A DNA stretch of 64,000 bases from Embleya sp045207785 (GTDB lineage: Bacteria > Actinomycetota > Actinomycetes > Streptomycetales > Streptomycetaceae), in NCBI RefSeq assembly GCF_045207785.1, contig NZ_CP108777.1, positions 930,001 to 994,000 on the forward strand, in the 5' to 3' direction. The notes beneath the pieces were generated by a model. That model was not told the origin of the DNA. It did no database searches and was given only the letters and a program-made list of their open reading frames with translations. A program made the position numbers and the translations under genes. Below are positions 25,481 to 33,788 of this stretch, one piece after another; the first letter of the stretch is position 1, and every line of letters begins with the position of its first letter.

Positions 25481-25764
25481 GGAGTGCTCCTGTCGGGAAG
25501 GTGGGCGGATCGGGTGGGGGATCCGGACGGCCGGACCCGGCCGTGACGTCCGGCGCGGTCGGCCGCGACGTCAGGGGGTACGCGCCGTCGCCCCTCGACG
25601 GAACCGGCCGTCGGAAGGCGGCGGTTGCGCCGGGATCACGCTGTCGCAGGCCGGGCCCTCGCGGCGTCCGGACGCGGGCGGACAGCGCGCGAGGGCCGGT
25701 AGCCCGCGGGGCGTACGCCGGAGGGGGGACGCCCGGCAACGGAGCGGCCGGCTACGCTCCGCGA

Positions 25765-26949
25765 ATGGATCAAGAACTGCCGCCGCCCCCACTGCTGGGG
25801 CGAATCCGGCCGGGCGCGTGGACGGCGCTCACATGGGGCGCGGCCGTCGCGTTCGCGTCGGCGTTCTACGGCCTGCGGCCGAACGACCCGCTGCCGGGGA
25901 AGCCGCATCCGTCCGGGCTCCTGCACCTGGGGCTCGGGGCCTGGGCGGCACTGGCGGTGGCGACGGCGCTGCCGATCGGGTTGGCCCGCCGATGGCCGCT
26001 GCCGGTCCTGGCCCTGATGCTGGCCGAGTCGGTGGCGGCGGTCGTGTTCCTGGGCCGGCCGTGGGCGCTGTTCCTGGCGGCGACCGACGTGCTGGTCCTG
26101 TACGTCGCGGCCACCCGTCCGCGCCGAATCGCCACCGCGGCGGCCGTCGTGGCCCTGGCCGCGGAGCTCGGCGGCTGGCGGATCGGCGTGGAGGGGGCCT
26201 GGCAACCCGGCCTGCTCGGTGTCGCGGCGCCGATCGCCTCGGCCACCGTCATCGCCTGGATGGCCGGCAACTCGATCTGCCGGCGCCGCGAGTACGGGGA
26301 GAGTCTGCGCGCGCAGGCCGCCCTCCGGGCGGTCCAGGCCGAGCGGTTGCGGATCGCCCGTGAACTGCACGACATGGTCGCGCACAGCATCGGCATCGTC
26401 GCCATCCAGGCCGGCGCGGCGGGCCGGGTCATCGACGTCCACCCGGCCGGGGCGCGCGAGGCGCTGGGCGTGATCGAGAGCACCAGCCGGGAGACGTTGG
26501 CCGGCCTTCGGCGGATGCTCGGCGCGCTCCGGCAGGCCGAGGCGGATGCGCCGAGAACCGCTCCGGCGGCGGGCTTGGAGGCGGTCGACCGGCTGACCGA
26601 GACGTCGGCGGACGCCGGCGTCCGGGTCGAGGTGCACTGGCACGGCGAACGGCGCCCGCTGCCCCCCGAGGTCGACCTGGCCGCCTTCCGGATCATCCAG
26701 GAGTCGGTCACCAATACGGTGCGGCATTCGGGCACCGACCACTGTCGGGTGTCCGTGGAGTATCGAGACGAGGAGTTGGCCATCGAGATCGTCGACGACG
26801 GGCGTGGCCCGGTACGCACCGGTGGGACGGCGGGATCCGGCTACGGCATCGCGGGGATGCGCGAGCGGGTCGCGCTGCTGCACGGCCGGTTCAGCGCCGG
26901 GTCCCGACCCGAGGGCGGCTTCCGGGTCGCGGCGAGGCTGCCGGCATGA
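25765..26949 (+). CDS. Sensor histidine kinase, NarL/DesK type
   Basis: 394 residues from ATG 25765. The N-terminal 175 residues contain about five membrane spans with almost no extracytoplasmic loops, an intramembrane-sensing design. The HisKA_3 dimerisation helix RLRIARELHDMVAHSIGIVAIQAG carries phospho-acceptor His202. The ATPase domain has FRIIQESVTNTVRHSG (N-box), DDGRGPV and GSGYGIAGMRERVALLHG. The stop overlaps the response-regulator ATG (ATGA), so the two are co-translated. The ABC exporter is divergent from it and is the likely regulated target. Confidence 0.92.
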   Translation: MDQELPPPPLLGRIRPGAWTALTWGAAVAFASAFYGLRPNDPLPGKPHPSGLLHLGLGAWAALAVATALPIGLARRWPLPVLALMLAESVAAVVFLGRPWALFLAATDVLVLYVAATRPRRIATAAAVVALAAELGGWRIGVEGAWQPGLLGVAAPIASATVIAWMAGNSICRRREYGESLRAQAALRAVQAERLRIARELHDMVAHSIGIVAIQAGAAGRVIDVHPAGAREALGVIESTSRETLAGLRRMLGALRQAEADAPRTAPAAGLEAVDRLTETSADAGVRVEVHWHGERRPLPPEVDLAAFRIIQESVTNTVRHSGTDHCRVSVEYRDEELAIEIVDDGRGPVRTGGTAGSGYGIAGMRERVALLHGRFSAGSRPEGGFRVAARLPA

Positions 26950-27665
26950 CGATCCGGATCGTGCTCGCCGACGACCAGCCGTTGGTGCTCTCGGGGCTGC
27001 GCCTGCTCATCGACGCCACCCCCGACCTGGAGATCGTGGGGGAGGCAGGCACCGGCGCCCACGCGGTGGACCTGGTCCGCGAACTTCGACCCGACGTCGT
27101 GGTGATGGACATCCGGATGCCCGGGATGGACGGCATCGAGGCCACCCGGCTGATCACGGCGGACTCGGCGACGGCGCGCGTGGTCATGCTCACCACCTTC
27201 GACGACGACGACAACGTCTACGCGTCGCTGCGCGCCGGGGCGAGTGGGTTCCTGGTCAAGGACATGGCCCTGGACGACTTCCTCGCCGCCATCCGGGTGG
27301 TCGCCGCGGGCGACGCGCTGATCGCACCGAGCGTCACTCGCCGCCTGATCGAGGAGTTCGCCGGCCGTCCCGAACCCGTCGCCGACCGTGGGCCCGCGGC
27401 ACCGCCGCCGCGCGTCGGCCGGCTCGCCGGCATCACCCGGCGCGAGACCGAGGTGCTGACCCTGGTCGGGCGCGGCATGTCCAACGCCGAGATCGCCGCC
27501 CACCTGTTCATCGGCCCCGCCACCGCCAAGACCCACGTGGCCCGGCTGCTGGCCAAGCTCGACGCCCGCGACCGGATCCAGCTCGTCATCACCGCGTACG
27601 AGGCGGGCCTGGTCTCGCCACAGACCGACCGCGCCTCGAACCCCCTGGACACCGGGCCTCGATGA
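26946..27665 (+). CDS. LuxR/NarL-type response regulator
   Basis: 239 residues. The receiver has the acidic pocket LADDQ, phospho-acceptor Asp55 in VVVMDIRMPGMDG, the switch Thr in VVMLTTFDDDD and Lys in GFLVKDM. After an insert of about 20 residues the LuxR HTH follows at about 155-220 (ITRRETEVLTLVGRGMSNAEIAAHLFIGPATAKTHVARLLAKLDARDRIQLV). It is co-translated with the histidine kinase and presumably activates the divergent ABC exporter operon. Confidence 0.93.
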   Translation: MTIRIVLADDQPLVLSGLRLLIDATPDLEIVGEAGTGAHAVDLVRELRPDVVVMDIRMPGMDGIEATRLITADSATARVVMLTTFDDDDNVYASLRAGASGFLVKDMALDDFLAAIRVVAAGDALIAPSVTRRLIEEFAGRPEPVADRGPAAPPPRVGRLAGITRRETEVLTLVGRGMSNAEIAAHLFIGPATAKTHVARLLAKLDARDRIQLVITAYEAGLVSPQTDRASNPLDTGPR

Positions 27666-27745
27666 CCCGCGTCCCGCCTTCGGGACCGGACCCACCCGCA
27701 CGGCTTCGTCGAGGTGTCGGCCTCGGGGCTGAACAGGCCCGAGCG

Positions 27746-27778
27746 GGCGCCGGCGGTCGTCGACGCGGAACCGGCGCC
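27746..27778. terminator. Hairpin between response regulator and ThpR genes
   Basis: Arms GGCGCCGG (27746-27753) and CCGGCGCC (27771-27778), 17-nt loop, between convergent genes. Shorter than the other terminators here. Confidence 0.5.
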
Positions 27779-27782
27779 GCGC

Positions 27783-28370
27783 TCAGCCGGCGCCGAGCGG
27801 CCAGGCGGCGACGTCGCGGTAGCGGATCGGTCCGGGGCCGCGGCCGACGTTGCTGCCGACCAGGTGGAGGCGCTCCGCCTGCCAGCGCCGCCCGGTGAAT
27901 CCGGCGAGTTCCCTCGCGGCCGCCCCGATGCCGTCGGGGTTGCCCCGGCGCGCACGGGCCAGCGTCAGGTGCGGGCGCAGCGGCCGGTCCTCCAGTGCGA
28001 TGCCGCACTCCAGGACCGCGCCGCGGGTCGCCTCCGCGAGTGCGTGCAGGTCCTCGAGCTCGCCGTGGACGCCGCTCCACAGGACGCGTTCGTCGAACCG
28101 GCCGGTGCCGCGGAGTTCGAGCGCGATCGGCCGCCCGGACGCCGCGACGTCGGCGAGCCGCGTACGCAACTCCGGGACCACGTCGGCCGGGACCTCGCCG
28201 AGGAAGGCCAGCGTGATGTGCCAGTCCTCGATCCGGTTCCAGCGCAGCAGCGGATGCGCGGCGTACACGGGCCGCAGCGCGCGATGCAGTTCGTCCTTCG
28301 CGTCGTCGGGAGGGGCCAGGGCCACGAACAGGCGGACGGTCGTCGGCGGGGTCGGGTCGTCATCGGTCAC
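27783..28370 (-). CDS. thpR: RNA 2',3'-cyclic phosphodiesterase (2'-5' RNA ligase family)
   Basis: 195 residues. The two catalytic H-x-T/S-x motifs of the 2H phosphoesterase fold are present: HITL at 51-54 (DWHITLAFLGEV) and HLTL at 134-137 (LRPHLTLARARRG), with the family start VRLFVALAPPDDAKDELHRAL. It would open 2',3'-cyclic phosphates of RNA, and many members also act in reverse as 2'-5' ligases. Length and layout are normal. Single cytoplasmic gene, convergent with the response regulator; no operon partner. Confidence 0.92.
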   Translation of the reverse strand: MTDDDPTPPTTVRLFVALAPPDDAKDELHRALRPVYAAHPLLRWNRIEDWHITLAFLGEVPADVVPELRTRLADVAASGRPIALELRGTGRFDERVLWSGVHGELEDLHALAEATRGAVLECGIALEDRPLRPHLTLARARRGNPDGIGAAARELAGFTGRRWQAERLHLVGSNVGRGPGPIRYRDVAAWPLGAG

Positions 28371-28449
28371 AGGGGATTTCGTATCGCATCCACGCCGACC
28401 GGCGCACGGCGGCCCACCCCCGGACGCCGGGGCCGACCCGCCGCGCGGC

Positions 28450-29134
28450 TCAGATCGGGCGCGGTACCGAGGCGAACGGCGGCAGGGTGAACCACCCGGG
28501 CACCTTGCGGCGCAGCGCTTCGGGGCCGCGTACCTCGATCGCCCCGGAGCGCAGGGCGTCGACCCAGCCCAGGTCGCCGCGCCAGACCTCGACCATGTGT
28601 CGCAGGCCGGCCGTCACCGTGACCGTCACCTCGTACCCGGGGTCGAAGTCGCAGACGTCGGCCTCGCCGGAGCCGATCACCAGCCACCAGCCACCAGCTG
28701 CGGGTGCGCGCGGGCAGGTCCGGGAAACCGAACGCGACCACCGTCCGCCCGTCCGGGACGGCCTCGTGGTCGACGTGCCGACGGATGTCCCACAGCAGCA
28801 GTTTCGGGTCGAGGTCCTCGTCCCCGACCCGGCCGATCCAGCGGACGCCCCAGACGGCGAGCGCCTCGACCACCGGCCGCAGTTCGAGGCCGGCGGGCGT
28901 CAGCACGTAGCGCACGTCCCTGCCGTCGGCCCGCCGCTCCACGATGCCGGCGCGGGCCAGCTGGTTGAGCCGTTTGGACAGCAGGGTGGGCGACATCCGC
29001 GGCACACCGCGGCGCACCTCGTTGAAGTGTTCGCTACCCGCCATCAGTTCGCGAACGATCAGGATGGTCCAACGCTCGTCGAGCAATTCCATCGCCTTGG
29101 CGACGGGGCAGAACTGGTAGTACTGCGACCCCAT
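28450..29134 (-). pseudogene. HxlR-family regulator with C-terminal SCP2-like domain, frameshifted
   Basis: From ATG 29132-29134 the N-terminal 110 residues are a complete HxlR winged helix (FCPVAKAMELLDERWTILIVRELMAGSEHFNEVRRGVPRMSPTLLSKRLNQLARAGIVERR). Reading stays sensible to TRSWWLV, then the frame degenerates into Arg-rich sequence. The continuation is in the neighbouring frame (IGSGEADVCDFDPGYEVTVTVTAGLRHMVEVWRGDLGWVDALRSGAIEVRGP, ending at 28450), the usual C-terminal domain of this subfamily. The break coincides with three copies of CACCAGC at 28678-28698; removing one copy restores WWLVIGSGE in frame. The DNA-binding part could still be made. The divergent methyltransferase is the probable target. 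Confidence 0.82.
28678..28698. repeat. Three tandem CACCAGC heptamers at the HxlR frameshift
   Basis: CACCAGC occurs at 28678-28684, 28685-28691 and 28692-28698. A 7-bp unit changes frame with each gain or loss, so copy number acts as an on/off switch for the regulator's C-terminal domain. Confidence 0.85.
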
Positions 29135-29226
29135 GCCCGCAGCCTAGGGTGTGGCCGGGGCGCGAGCCGGGCGAATCGGCCGGCCCCCGCATCGGCTCGG
29201 GGGAGTCGGGAGTGATCCGCCCCTCG

Positions 29227-29241
29227 GTACAGAACTTGTAC
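29227..29241. promoter_or_regulatory. Probable HxlR operator
   Basis: GTACAGAACTTGTAC: 5-bp arms GTACA and TGTAC with a 5-bp spacer, in the divergent region between the HxlR gene and the methyltransferase at 29320. GTAC-N-GTAC-type palindromes are typical of HxlR-family operators. Confidence 0.6.
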
Positions 29242-29319
29242 TAGGCAGCGAATCCGCCCGTTCCTAGCCTCGGTTCGAAGGCCGGAACGACTCCGGGGAG
29301 AGCCGAGTGGGGAGCCGTC

Positions 29320-30186
29320 ATGAGTGAAGCCAGTGAAGCGAGCGAAGCGGTCGAGGCCGACCGCGCCTTGAAGGCCAAGCATCGGGCGATGTGGGCGCTG
29401 GGCGACTACCCCGCGGTGGCCGCCGAGGTTATCCCGGATCTGGGGCCGGTCCTGGTCCGGGCGTGCGGGGTGCGCCCCGGCGAGCGGGTCCTGGACATCG
29501 CGGCGGGCTCCGGCAACGCCGCGGTCGCCGCGGCGCTCGCCGGCGCCGACGTGGTGGCCTGTGACCTCACGCCCGAGCTGTTGGAGGCCGGCCGGCGATC
29601 GGCCGCGGAGCGCGGCGCGAAGCTGGAGTGGCGCGAGGCCGACGCCGAGGCGCTGCCGTTCGCCGACGGCGAGTTCGACACCGTGTTCTCCTGTGTCGGG
29701 ATCATGTTCGCGCCGCATCACCAAGTCAGCGCCGACGAGTTGGTGCGCGTCTGTCGTCCGGGCGGGACCATCGGCCTGCTCAACTGGACGCCGGAGGGCT
29801 TCATCGGGCGGATGTTCGCCACGATGAAGCCCTACGCTCCCCCGCCCCCTCCCGGGGCGCAGCCGCCGCCGCTGTGGGGCGATCCGGACCACGTGCGCGC
29901 GCTGCTGGGCGACCGGGTGACGGACGTCGACGCGCGCCGACAGCCGGTGCGCATCGATCGGTTCGACCGGCCCGAGGCGTTCCGCGACTACTTCAAGTCC
30001 CACTACGGCCCGACCATCGCCACCTACCGCGCCATCGCCGAGGACCCGGACCGGGTCGCCGCGCTGGACCGCGACCTCGCCGACCTCGCCCGCCGGCACG
30101 ACCACGGTGCCGGTGCCGGTGCCGGTGCCGGGACCACCGAAATGGACTGGGAGTACCTGCTGTTCACCGCCCGCAAGCGCGGCTGA
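29320..30186 (+). CDS. SAM-dependent methyltransferase (Methyltransf_11/25 type)
   Basis: 288 residues from ATG 29320. Motif I is ERVLDIAAGSGNAAVAAALAGADVVACDLTPELL, then WREADAEALPFADGEFDTVFSCVGIMFAPHH and CRPGGTIGLLNWTPEGFIGRMF, closest to UbiE/YcgJ-like small-molecule methyltransferases often paired with HxlR or ArsR regulators. The N terminus repeats SEASEASEA, and a GAGAGAGAG run lies near residue 265 from a (GGTGCC)n DNA repeat; both look like slippage products. Divergent from, and probably regulated by, the HxlR gene. Substrate unknown. Confidence 0.87.
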   Translation: MSEASEASEAVEADRALKAKHRAMWALGDYPAVAAEVIPDLGPVLVRACGVRPGERVLDIAAGSGNAAVAAALAGADVVACDLTPELLEAGRRSAAERGAKLEWREADAEALPFADGEFDTVFSCVGIMFAPHHQVSADELVRVCRPGGTIGLLNWTPEGFIGRMFATMKPYAPPPPPGAQPPPLWGDPDHVRALLGDRVTDVDARRQPVRIDRFDRPEAFRDYFKSHYGPTIATYRAIAEDPDRVAALDRDLADLARRHDHGAGAGAGAGTTEMDWEYLLFTARKRG

Positions 30187-30243
30187 TCGGGCGCCGGCCT
30201 CGACCGATCGGTGCCCGGATGCCGCGATGCCCCGGCGCGCCGG

Positions 30244-31320
30244 TCAGAGCCAGCCGTTGCGGCGGAACGCGCGGAACATGAGCACGCTTATGGTGACCAT
30301 GCCGGCCAGGACGGCCGGGTAGCCGTACGTCCATTGCAGTTCGGGCATGTGGTCGAAGTTCATGCCGTAGATCCCCACGAGCAGCGTGGGCACGGCCAGG
30401 ATCGCGGCGATGGACGCGATCTTGCGCATGTCGGTGTTCTGCTGGACGGTCACCTGGGCATGGCTCGCCGACAGGATTCCGTCCAGGAGTTCGGCGTGGC
30501 TCGCCAGTCGTTCCCGGACCTGGGCCAGGTGGTCGGCCACATCGCGCAGGTACGCGTCGAAATCGCCGTCCATGCCCGGCAGTCCGCCGCCCATGAGCTG
30601 CTCCAGCGGGCGGCCCAGGGGCAGCACCGCGCGCTTGAACTCGATCAGTTCGCGCTTGAGTTGGTAGATGCTCTCCGCGTCGTTGGTCCGCCGGGTCGAG
30701 AACACGTCCTCTTCCAGCTTCTCGAAGTCCTCGTCGATCTTGTCCGAGACGCGCAGGTAGTCGTCGACGACCCGGTCGGCGATGGCGTGCACCACCGCGG
30801 CCGGCCCGCGCGCGAGCATCTCGGGATCGGCCTCCAGCGACCGACGCAACTCGGTCAGCGGCGGTGCGCTGCCGTGTCGGACGACCACGACGAACTTTTC
30901 GCCGGCGAAGACCATGATCTCCCCGGTGTCCACGACCTCGCTGGTCGCGGTGAGCGCGTCGTGCTCGACGTAGACGATCGTCTTGAGCACGAGGAACAAC
31001 GTGTCGTCGTAGTGCTCCAGCTTCGGGCGCTGGTGGGCGTTGACGGCGTCCTCGACCGCCAGGGGATGCAGATCGAACGCGGTCGCGATCTCGGCCAGGT
31101 CCTCGGTGCGAGGCGCGTGCAGCCCGATCCACACGAAGGTCCCGGCGCCGGCCTCGGCCGCGTCCAGCGCCTCGTCGAGGGCGACCTCCCCGGGCCGGCG
31201 GACGCCCTTGTCGTACAGCGCGCAGTCCACCACGACGGGCCTGCGTTCGAGATCGGCCCGGACCCGCTTGTGGCCGCCGACCCGATGAAGCAGCCGCCTG
31301 GTGGTGCGCCGCGCGCCCAT
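30244..31320 (-). CDS. corA: CorA-family magnesium/divalent cation channel
   Basis: 358 residues from ATG 31318-31320, six bases after GGGGAG. The N-terminal cytoplasmic funnel includes TFVWIGLHAPRTEDLAEIATAFDLHPLAVEDAVNAHQRPKLE, the family start motif. The long coiled stalk follows (EKLEEDVFSTRRTNDAESIYQLKRELIEFKRAV), then two C-terminal spans with the selectivity signature YGMNFDHMPEL after IAAILAVPTLLVGI. The C-terminal tail is basic (MFRAFRRNGWL). It would conduct Mg2+ (or Co2+/Ni2+) as a pentamer. Stands alone, and no riboswitch was recognised in its leader. Confidence 0.93.
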   Translation of the reverse strand: MGARRTTRRLLHRVGGHKRVRADLERRPVVVDCALYDKGVRRPGEVALDEALDAAEAGAGTFVWIGLHAPRTEDLAEIATAFDLHPLAVEDAVNAHQRPKLEHYDDTLFLVLKTIVYVEHDALTATSEVVDTGEIMVFAGEKFVVVVRHGSAPPLTELRRSLEADPEMLARGPAAVVHAIADRVVDDYLRVSDKIDEDFEKLEEDVFSTRRTNDAESIYQLKRELIEFKRAVLPLGRPLEQLMGGGLPGMDGDFDAYLRDVADHLAQVRERLASHAELLDGILSASHAQVTVQQNTDMRKIASIAAILAVPTLLVGIYGMNFDHMPELQWTYGYPAVLAGMVTISVLMFRAFRRNGWL

Positions 31321-31603
31321 ATCCGCTCCCCTTCTCCCGGCGCGACGGACACCGCCGCCACGCCGCGCTCGAACACGCCCCTTGCCGCGACCCTCCCACA
31401 CAACACTCGCGGGCCGTCGCCCACTCGATATCTCGCACGTGATTGACGCTCGTCATTCCTACGCCCTAACTTGGGAATCGCGCCAAAACAAACCGTGCAC
31501 TCGGTAGGTTTCTATGGGCGTCGGCTCTCCCGAACCCCTCCCGAGCGGCAGCGCACGGGCGGTGCCGACGGTTCGCCGACGCCGTGGAAGGAAGCGCCAC
31601 ATC

Positions 31604-33130
31604 ATGCGCGTACAAGAGCACCCCGCACCCGAGGTACACACCCGCGCGGGTCGAATCCGCGGCACCGTCGAGGGGGGTGTCGCCGTCTTCAAGGGCATCC
31701 CCTACGCCGCCCCGCCCGTCGGGCCGCTCAGGTGGTGCCCGGCCGCGCCCCACCCGGGCTGGAGCGGGACGCTGATCGCCACCGCGCACGGCGCCGGCTC
31801 ACCGCAGCCGCTCCGCGAGGGCGACCCCGTGCTCGGCGGTCACGGCTTCCCGCCGTTCGACGACGACTGCCTGACCCTCAATGTCTGGACGCCCGGCGCC
31901 GACGACCGCGCCCGACCGGTCCTGGTCTGGATCCACGGCGGCGCGTTCGTCTCCGGGTCCGGCGCCATGCCCAACTACTCCGGCGAGACCTTCGCCCGCA
32001 ACGGCGACCTGGTCGTGGTGAACCTCAACTACCGACTCGGGCCGCTCGGCTTCCTGTATTTCGAGTCGGGCGACGGCGGCGAACACGGCAACGTCTGGCT
32101 CACCGACCAACTCGCCGCGCTGCGCTGGGTACACGAGAACATCGCCGCGTTCGGCGGTGACCCGGACAACGTCACCGTCGCCGGCCAGTCCGCCGGCGCC
32201 CTCTCCACCGCGGCGCTCGCGGGCCGGCCCGGCGCCGAGCGCCTGTTCCACCGGGCCATCCTCCAGAGCGTCCCGCTCGCCATGCCGATGGCCACGCCCG
32301 CGGAAGCCCTCGCCCGCACGGCCGCCTACCTGGAGATCGTCGGCACGAAGGACCTCGACGAACTGCGCGCGATCCCCTGGCCCCGGCTGATCGAGGCGTC
32401 CGTCGAACTCCTCATGACCACCATGGAATGGGGCCACTGGGTCGTGCCGTTCCTCCCGGTCCTCGACGCCTCGACGATCCCGCGCCAACCCGTCGAGAAC
32501 CTGCTCACCGGTCCCGGCGCCGACATCGACGTCCTGATCGGCTGGACCAGGGAGGAGGCCGCCTTCAGCTTCGGAGTCGACGAGAGGTACGCCTCGACCA
32601 CGAAGGAGCAGGTGCTACGCCACGCCCGGGCCACGTTCGGCGAGGGCAGCGAAGAGGCATACGCGGCGTACGCGGCCGCCCGGCCCGGCGCGCGGCCGGT
32701 CGACGTGCTGATCGACATGACCACCGACGAGGCGTTCCGCACACCCACCCTCGCGTTCGCCGAGGCCCGCGCGGCCGGCGGACGCCCGGTCCGGGTCTAC
32801 GAGTTCGACTTCCCCACCCCCGCGCACGGCGGCCGGCTCGGCGCCCCGCACTGCCTGGAACTGCCCTTCACCTTCGACAACTTCGACAACTGGTCGCACG
32901 CCCCGTTCCTGGACGGGATCGACGTCCGGGTCAGGGACGGCCTCGCCGCGTCCATGCACCGGGCCTGGATCTCCTTCGTCCGCACCGGCGACCCCAACCA
33001 CCCGGCCCTGCCGCACTGGGCGCCCTACGACCGACGGTCCCGCACGACCATGCGCTTCGACACCGTCACGACCGCGGTGACCCACCTCGCGAACGAGCCC
33101 GCGACCGGCTGGTGCCGGGCGCGGCACTAG
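31604..33130 (+). CDS. Type-B carboxylesterase/lipase family hydrolase
   Basis: 508 residues. ATG 31604 has AAGGAAG upstream and opens exactly where the family begins (VHTRAGRIRGTVEGGVAVFKGIPYAAPPVGPLRW). The nucleophile elbow is VAGQSAGALS, with the common Glu replaced by Gln (GQSAG, seen in some members). The oxyanion-hole region is PVLVWIHGGAFVSGSG, and the C-terminal GAPHCLELPFTFDNF supplies the catalytic His. No signal peptide. Acts on esters of unknown identity. Its last four bases overlap the convergent ArsR stop region, so the two transcripts collide there. Confidence 0.9.
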   Translation: MRVQEHPAPEVHTRAGRIRGTVEGGVAVFKGIPYAAPPVGPLRWCPAAPHPGWSGTLIATAHGAGSPQPLREGDPVLGGHGFPPFDDDCLTLNVWTPGADDRARPVLVWIHGGAFVSGSGAMPNYSGETFARNGDLVVVNLNYRLGPLGFLYFESGDGGEHGNVWLTDQLAALRWVHENIAAFGGDPDNVTVAGQSAGALSTAALAGRPGAERLFHRAILQSVPLAMPMATPAEALARTAAYLEIVGTKDLDELRAIPWPRLIEASVELLMTTMEWGHWVVPFLPVLDASTIPRQPVENLLTGPGADIDVLIGWTREEAAFSFGVDERYASTTKEQVLRHARATFGEGSEEAYAAYAAARPGARPVDVLIDMTTDEAFRTPTLAFAEARAAGGRPVRVYEFDFPTPAHGGRLGAPHCLELPFTFDNFDNWSHAPFLDGIDVRVRDGLAASMHRAWISFVRTGDPNHPALPHWAPYDRRSRTTMRFDTVTTAVTHLANEPATGWCRARH

Positions 33131-33441
33131 GTCGCGGTCGCCGATCCGTCGAGGAGGACGAGGTCGAGCAGGCCGGGGAAGCGCGCCTCGAGGTCGTCGC
33201 GGCGCAGGGTGAGGTAAAGCTTGCGGCCGGAGGGGCGTTGACGGATCACGCCGCTCTCGCGCAGTGCGCGCCAGTGGTGGGTCAGGCTGGACTTGGGCAC
33301 CTCGGGCAGGATCGCGCCACAGAAGGTCTCCTCACCGGACGCCAGCGCGCGCACGATCGCCAATCGCACGGGGTGCCCGAGAGCGGCCAGCACGTCGACG
33401 AGTTCGATCCGCTCGACGTCGGGGTGGTGGAGGACGGCCAT
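33127..33441 (-). CDS. Small ArsR-family repressor
   Basis: 104 residues from ATG 33439-33441; longer starts run into the repeat-rich leader. The winged helix covers VDVLAALGHPVRLAIVRALASGEETFCGAILPEVPKSSLTHHWRALRESGVIRQRPSGRKLYLTLRRDDLEARFPGLLDLVL. It lacks the CxC metal site of classical ArsR, so it is likely a redox or organic-ligand sensor. It is divergent from the alpha/beta hydrolase at 33789. Palindromes with the same TCTCGTAC half-site flank both promoters, giving a clear regulator-target pair. Confidence 0.9.
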   Translation of the reverse strand: MAVLHHPDVERIELVDVLAALGHPVRLAIVRALASGEETFCGAILPEVPKSSLTHHWRALRESGVIRQRPSGRKLYLTLRRDDLEARFPGLLDLVLLDGSATAT

Positions 33442-33450
33442 GTCCCTATT

Positions 33451-33467
33451 GTACGGAGATCTCGTAC
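33451..33467. promoter_or_regulatory. ArsR operator copy 1 (autoregulatory)
   Basis: GTACGGAGATCTCGTAC, arms GTACG (33451-33455) and CGTAC (33463-33467), ten bases upstream of the arsR start. It shares the GAGATCTCGTAC core with the palindrome at 33664-33703. Confidence 0.65.
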
Positions 33468-33509
33468 GGATGTGGACGGGGGACGGGGCCGGGGGCGGGG
33501 CCGGGGGGC

Positions 33510-33600
33510 GGGGCTCGGGAACGGGGCTCGGGAACGGGGCTCGGGAACGGGGCTCGGGAACGGGGCTCGGGAACGGGGCTCGGGAACGGGGCTCGGGAAC
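33510..33600. repeat. 13-bp minisatellite, seven exact copies
   Basis: Seven consecutive identical GGGGCTCGGGAAC units (33510-33522 through 33588-33600), flanked by degenerate copies on both sides. It separates the two operators in the ArsR/hydrolase divergent promoter. There are no spacers, so it is not a CRISPR array. Confidence 0.92.
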
Positions 33601-33663
33601 GGGGTCGGGGACGCGGCCGGGGGGCCGGGGACGGGCCGACGGTTGACAGCGCACGCGCCCATG

Positions 33664-33703
33664 TACGAAAGTCTCGTACGATCGATAGTACGAGATATTC
33701 GTA
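33664..33703. promoter_or_regulatory. ArsR operator copy 2, in front of the alpha/beta hydrolase
   Basis: A 40-bp near-perfect palindrome. The inner arms are TCTCGTAC (33672-33679) and GTACGAGA (33688-33695). The outer parts TACGAAAG and TATTCGTA extend it with 14 of 16 positions paired. It lies about 90 bp upstream of the hydrolase start. Confidence 0.75.
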
Positions 33704-33788
33704 TGGTCGAACGGTCCGGGTCCGCCCCTACCCGTTCGCGCCCGCAGGGGCGTTCGCGCCCCTCCCCCACGCCACGCGAGGAACAGTC

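Noticed and set aside
25765..27665. Two-component system as immunity regulator of the RiPP-like cluster
   Set aside because: It is adjacent to and divergent from its own ABC exporter, more than 5 kb from the operon with another gene between. Nothing in the sequence links them.
33510..33600. CRISPR array
   Set aside because: Exact head-to-tail 13-bp units with no spacers and no cas genes; a minisatellite.
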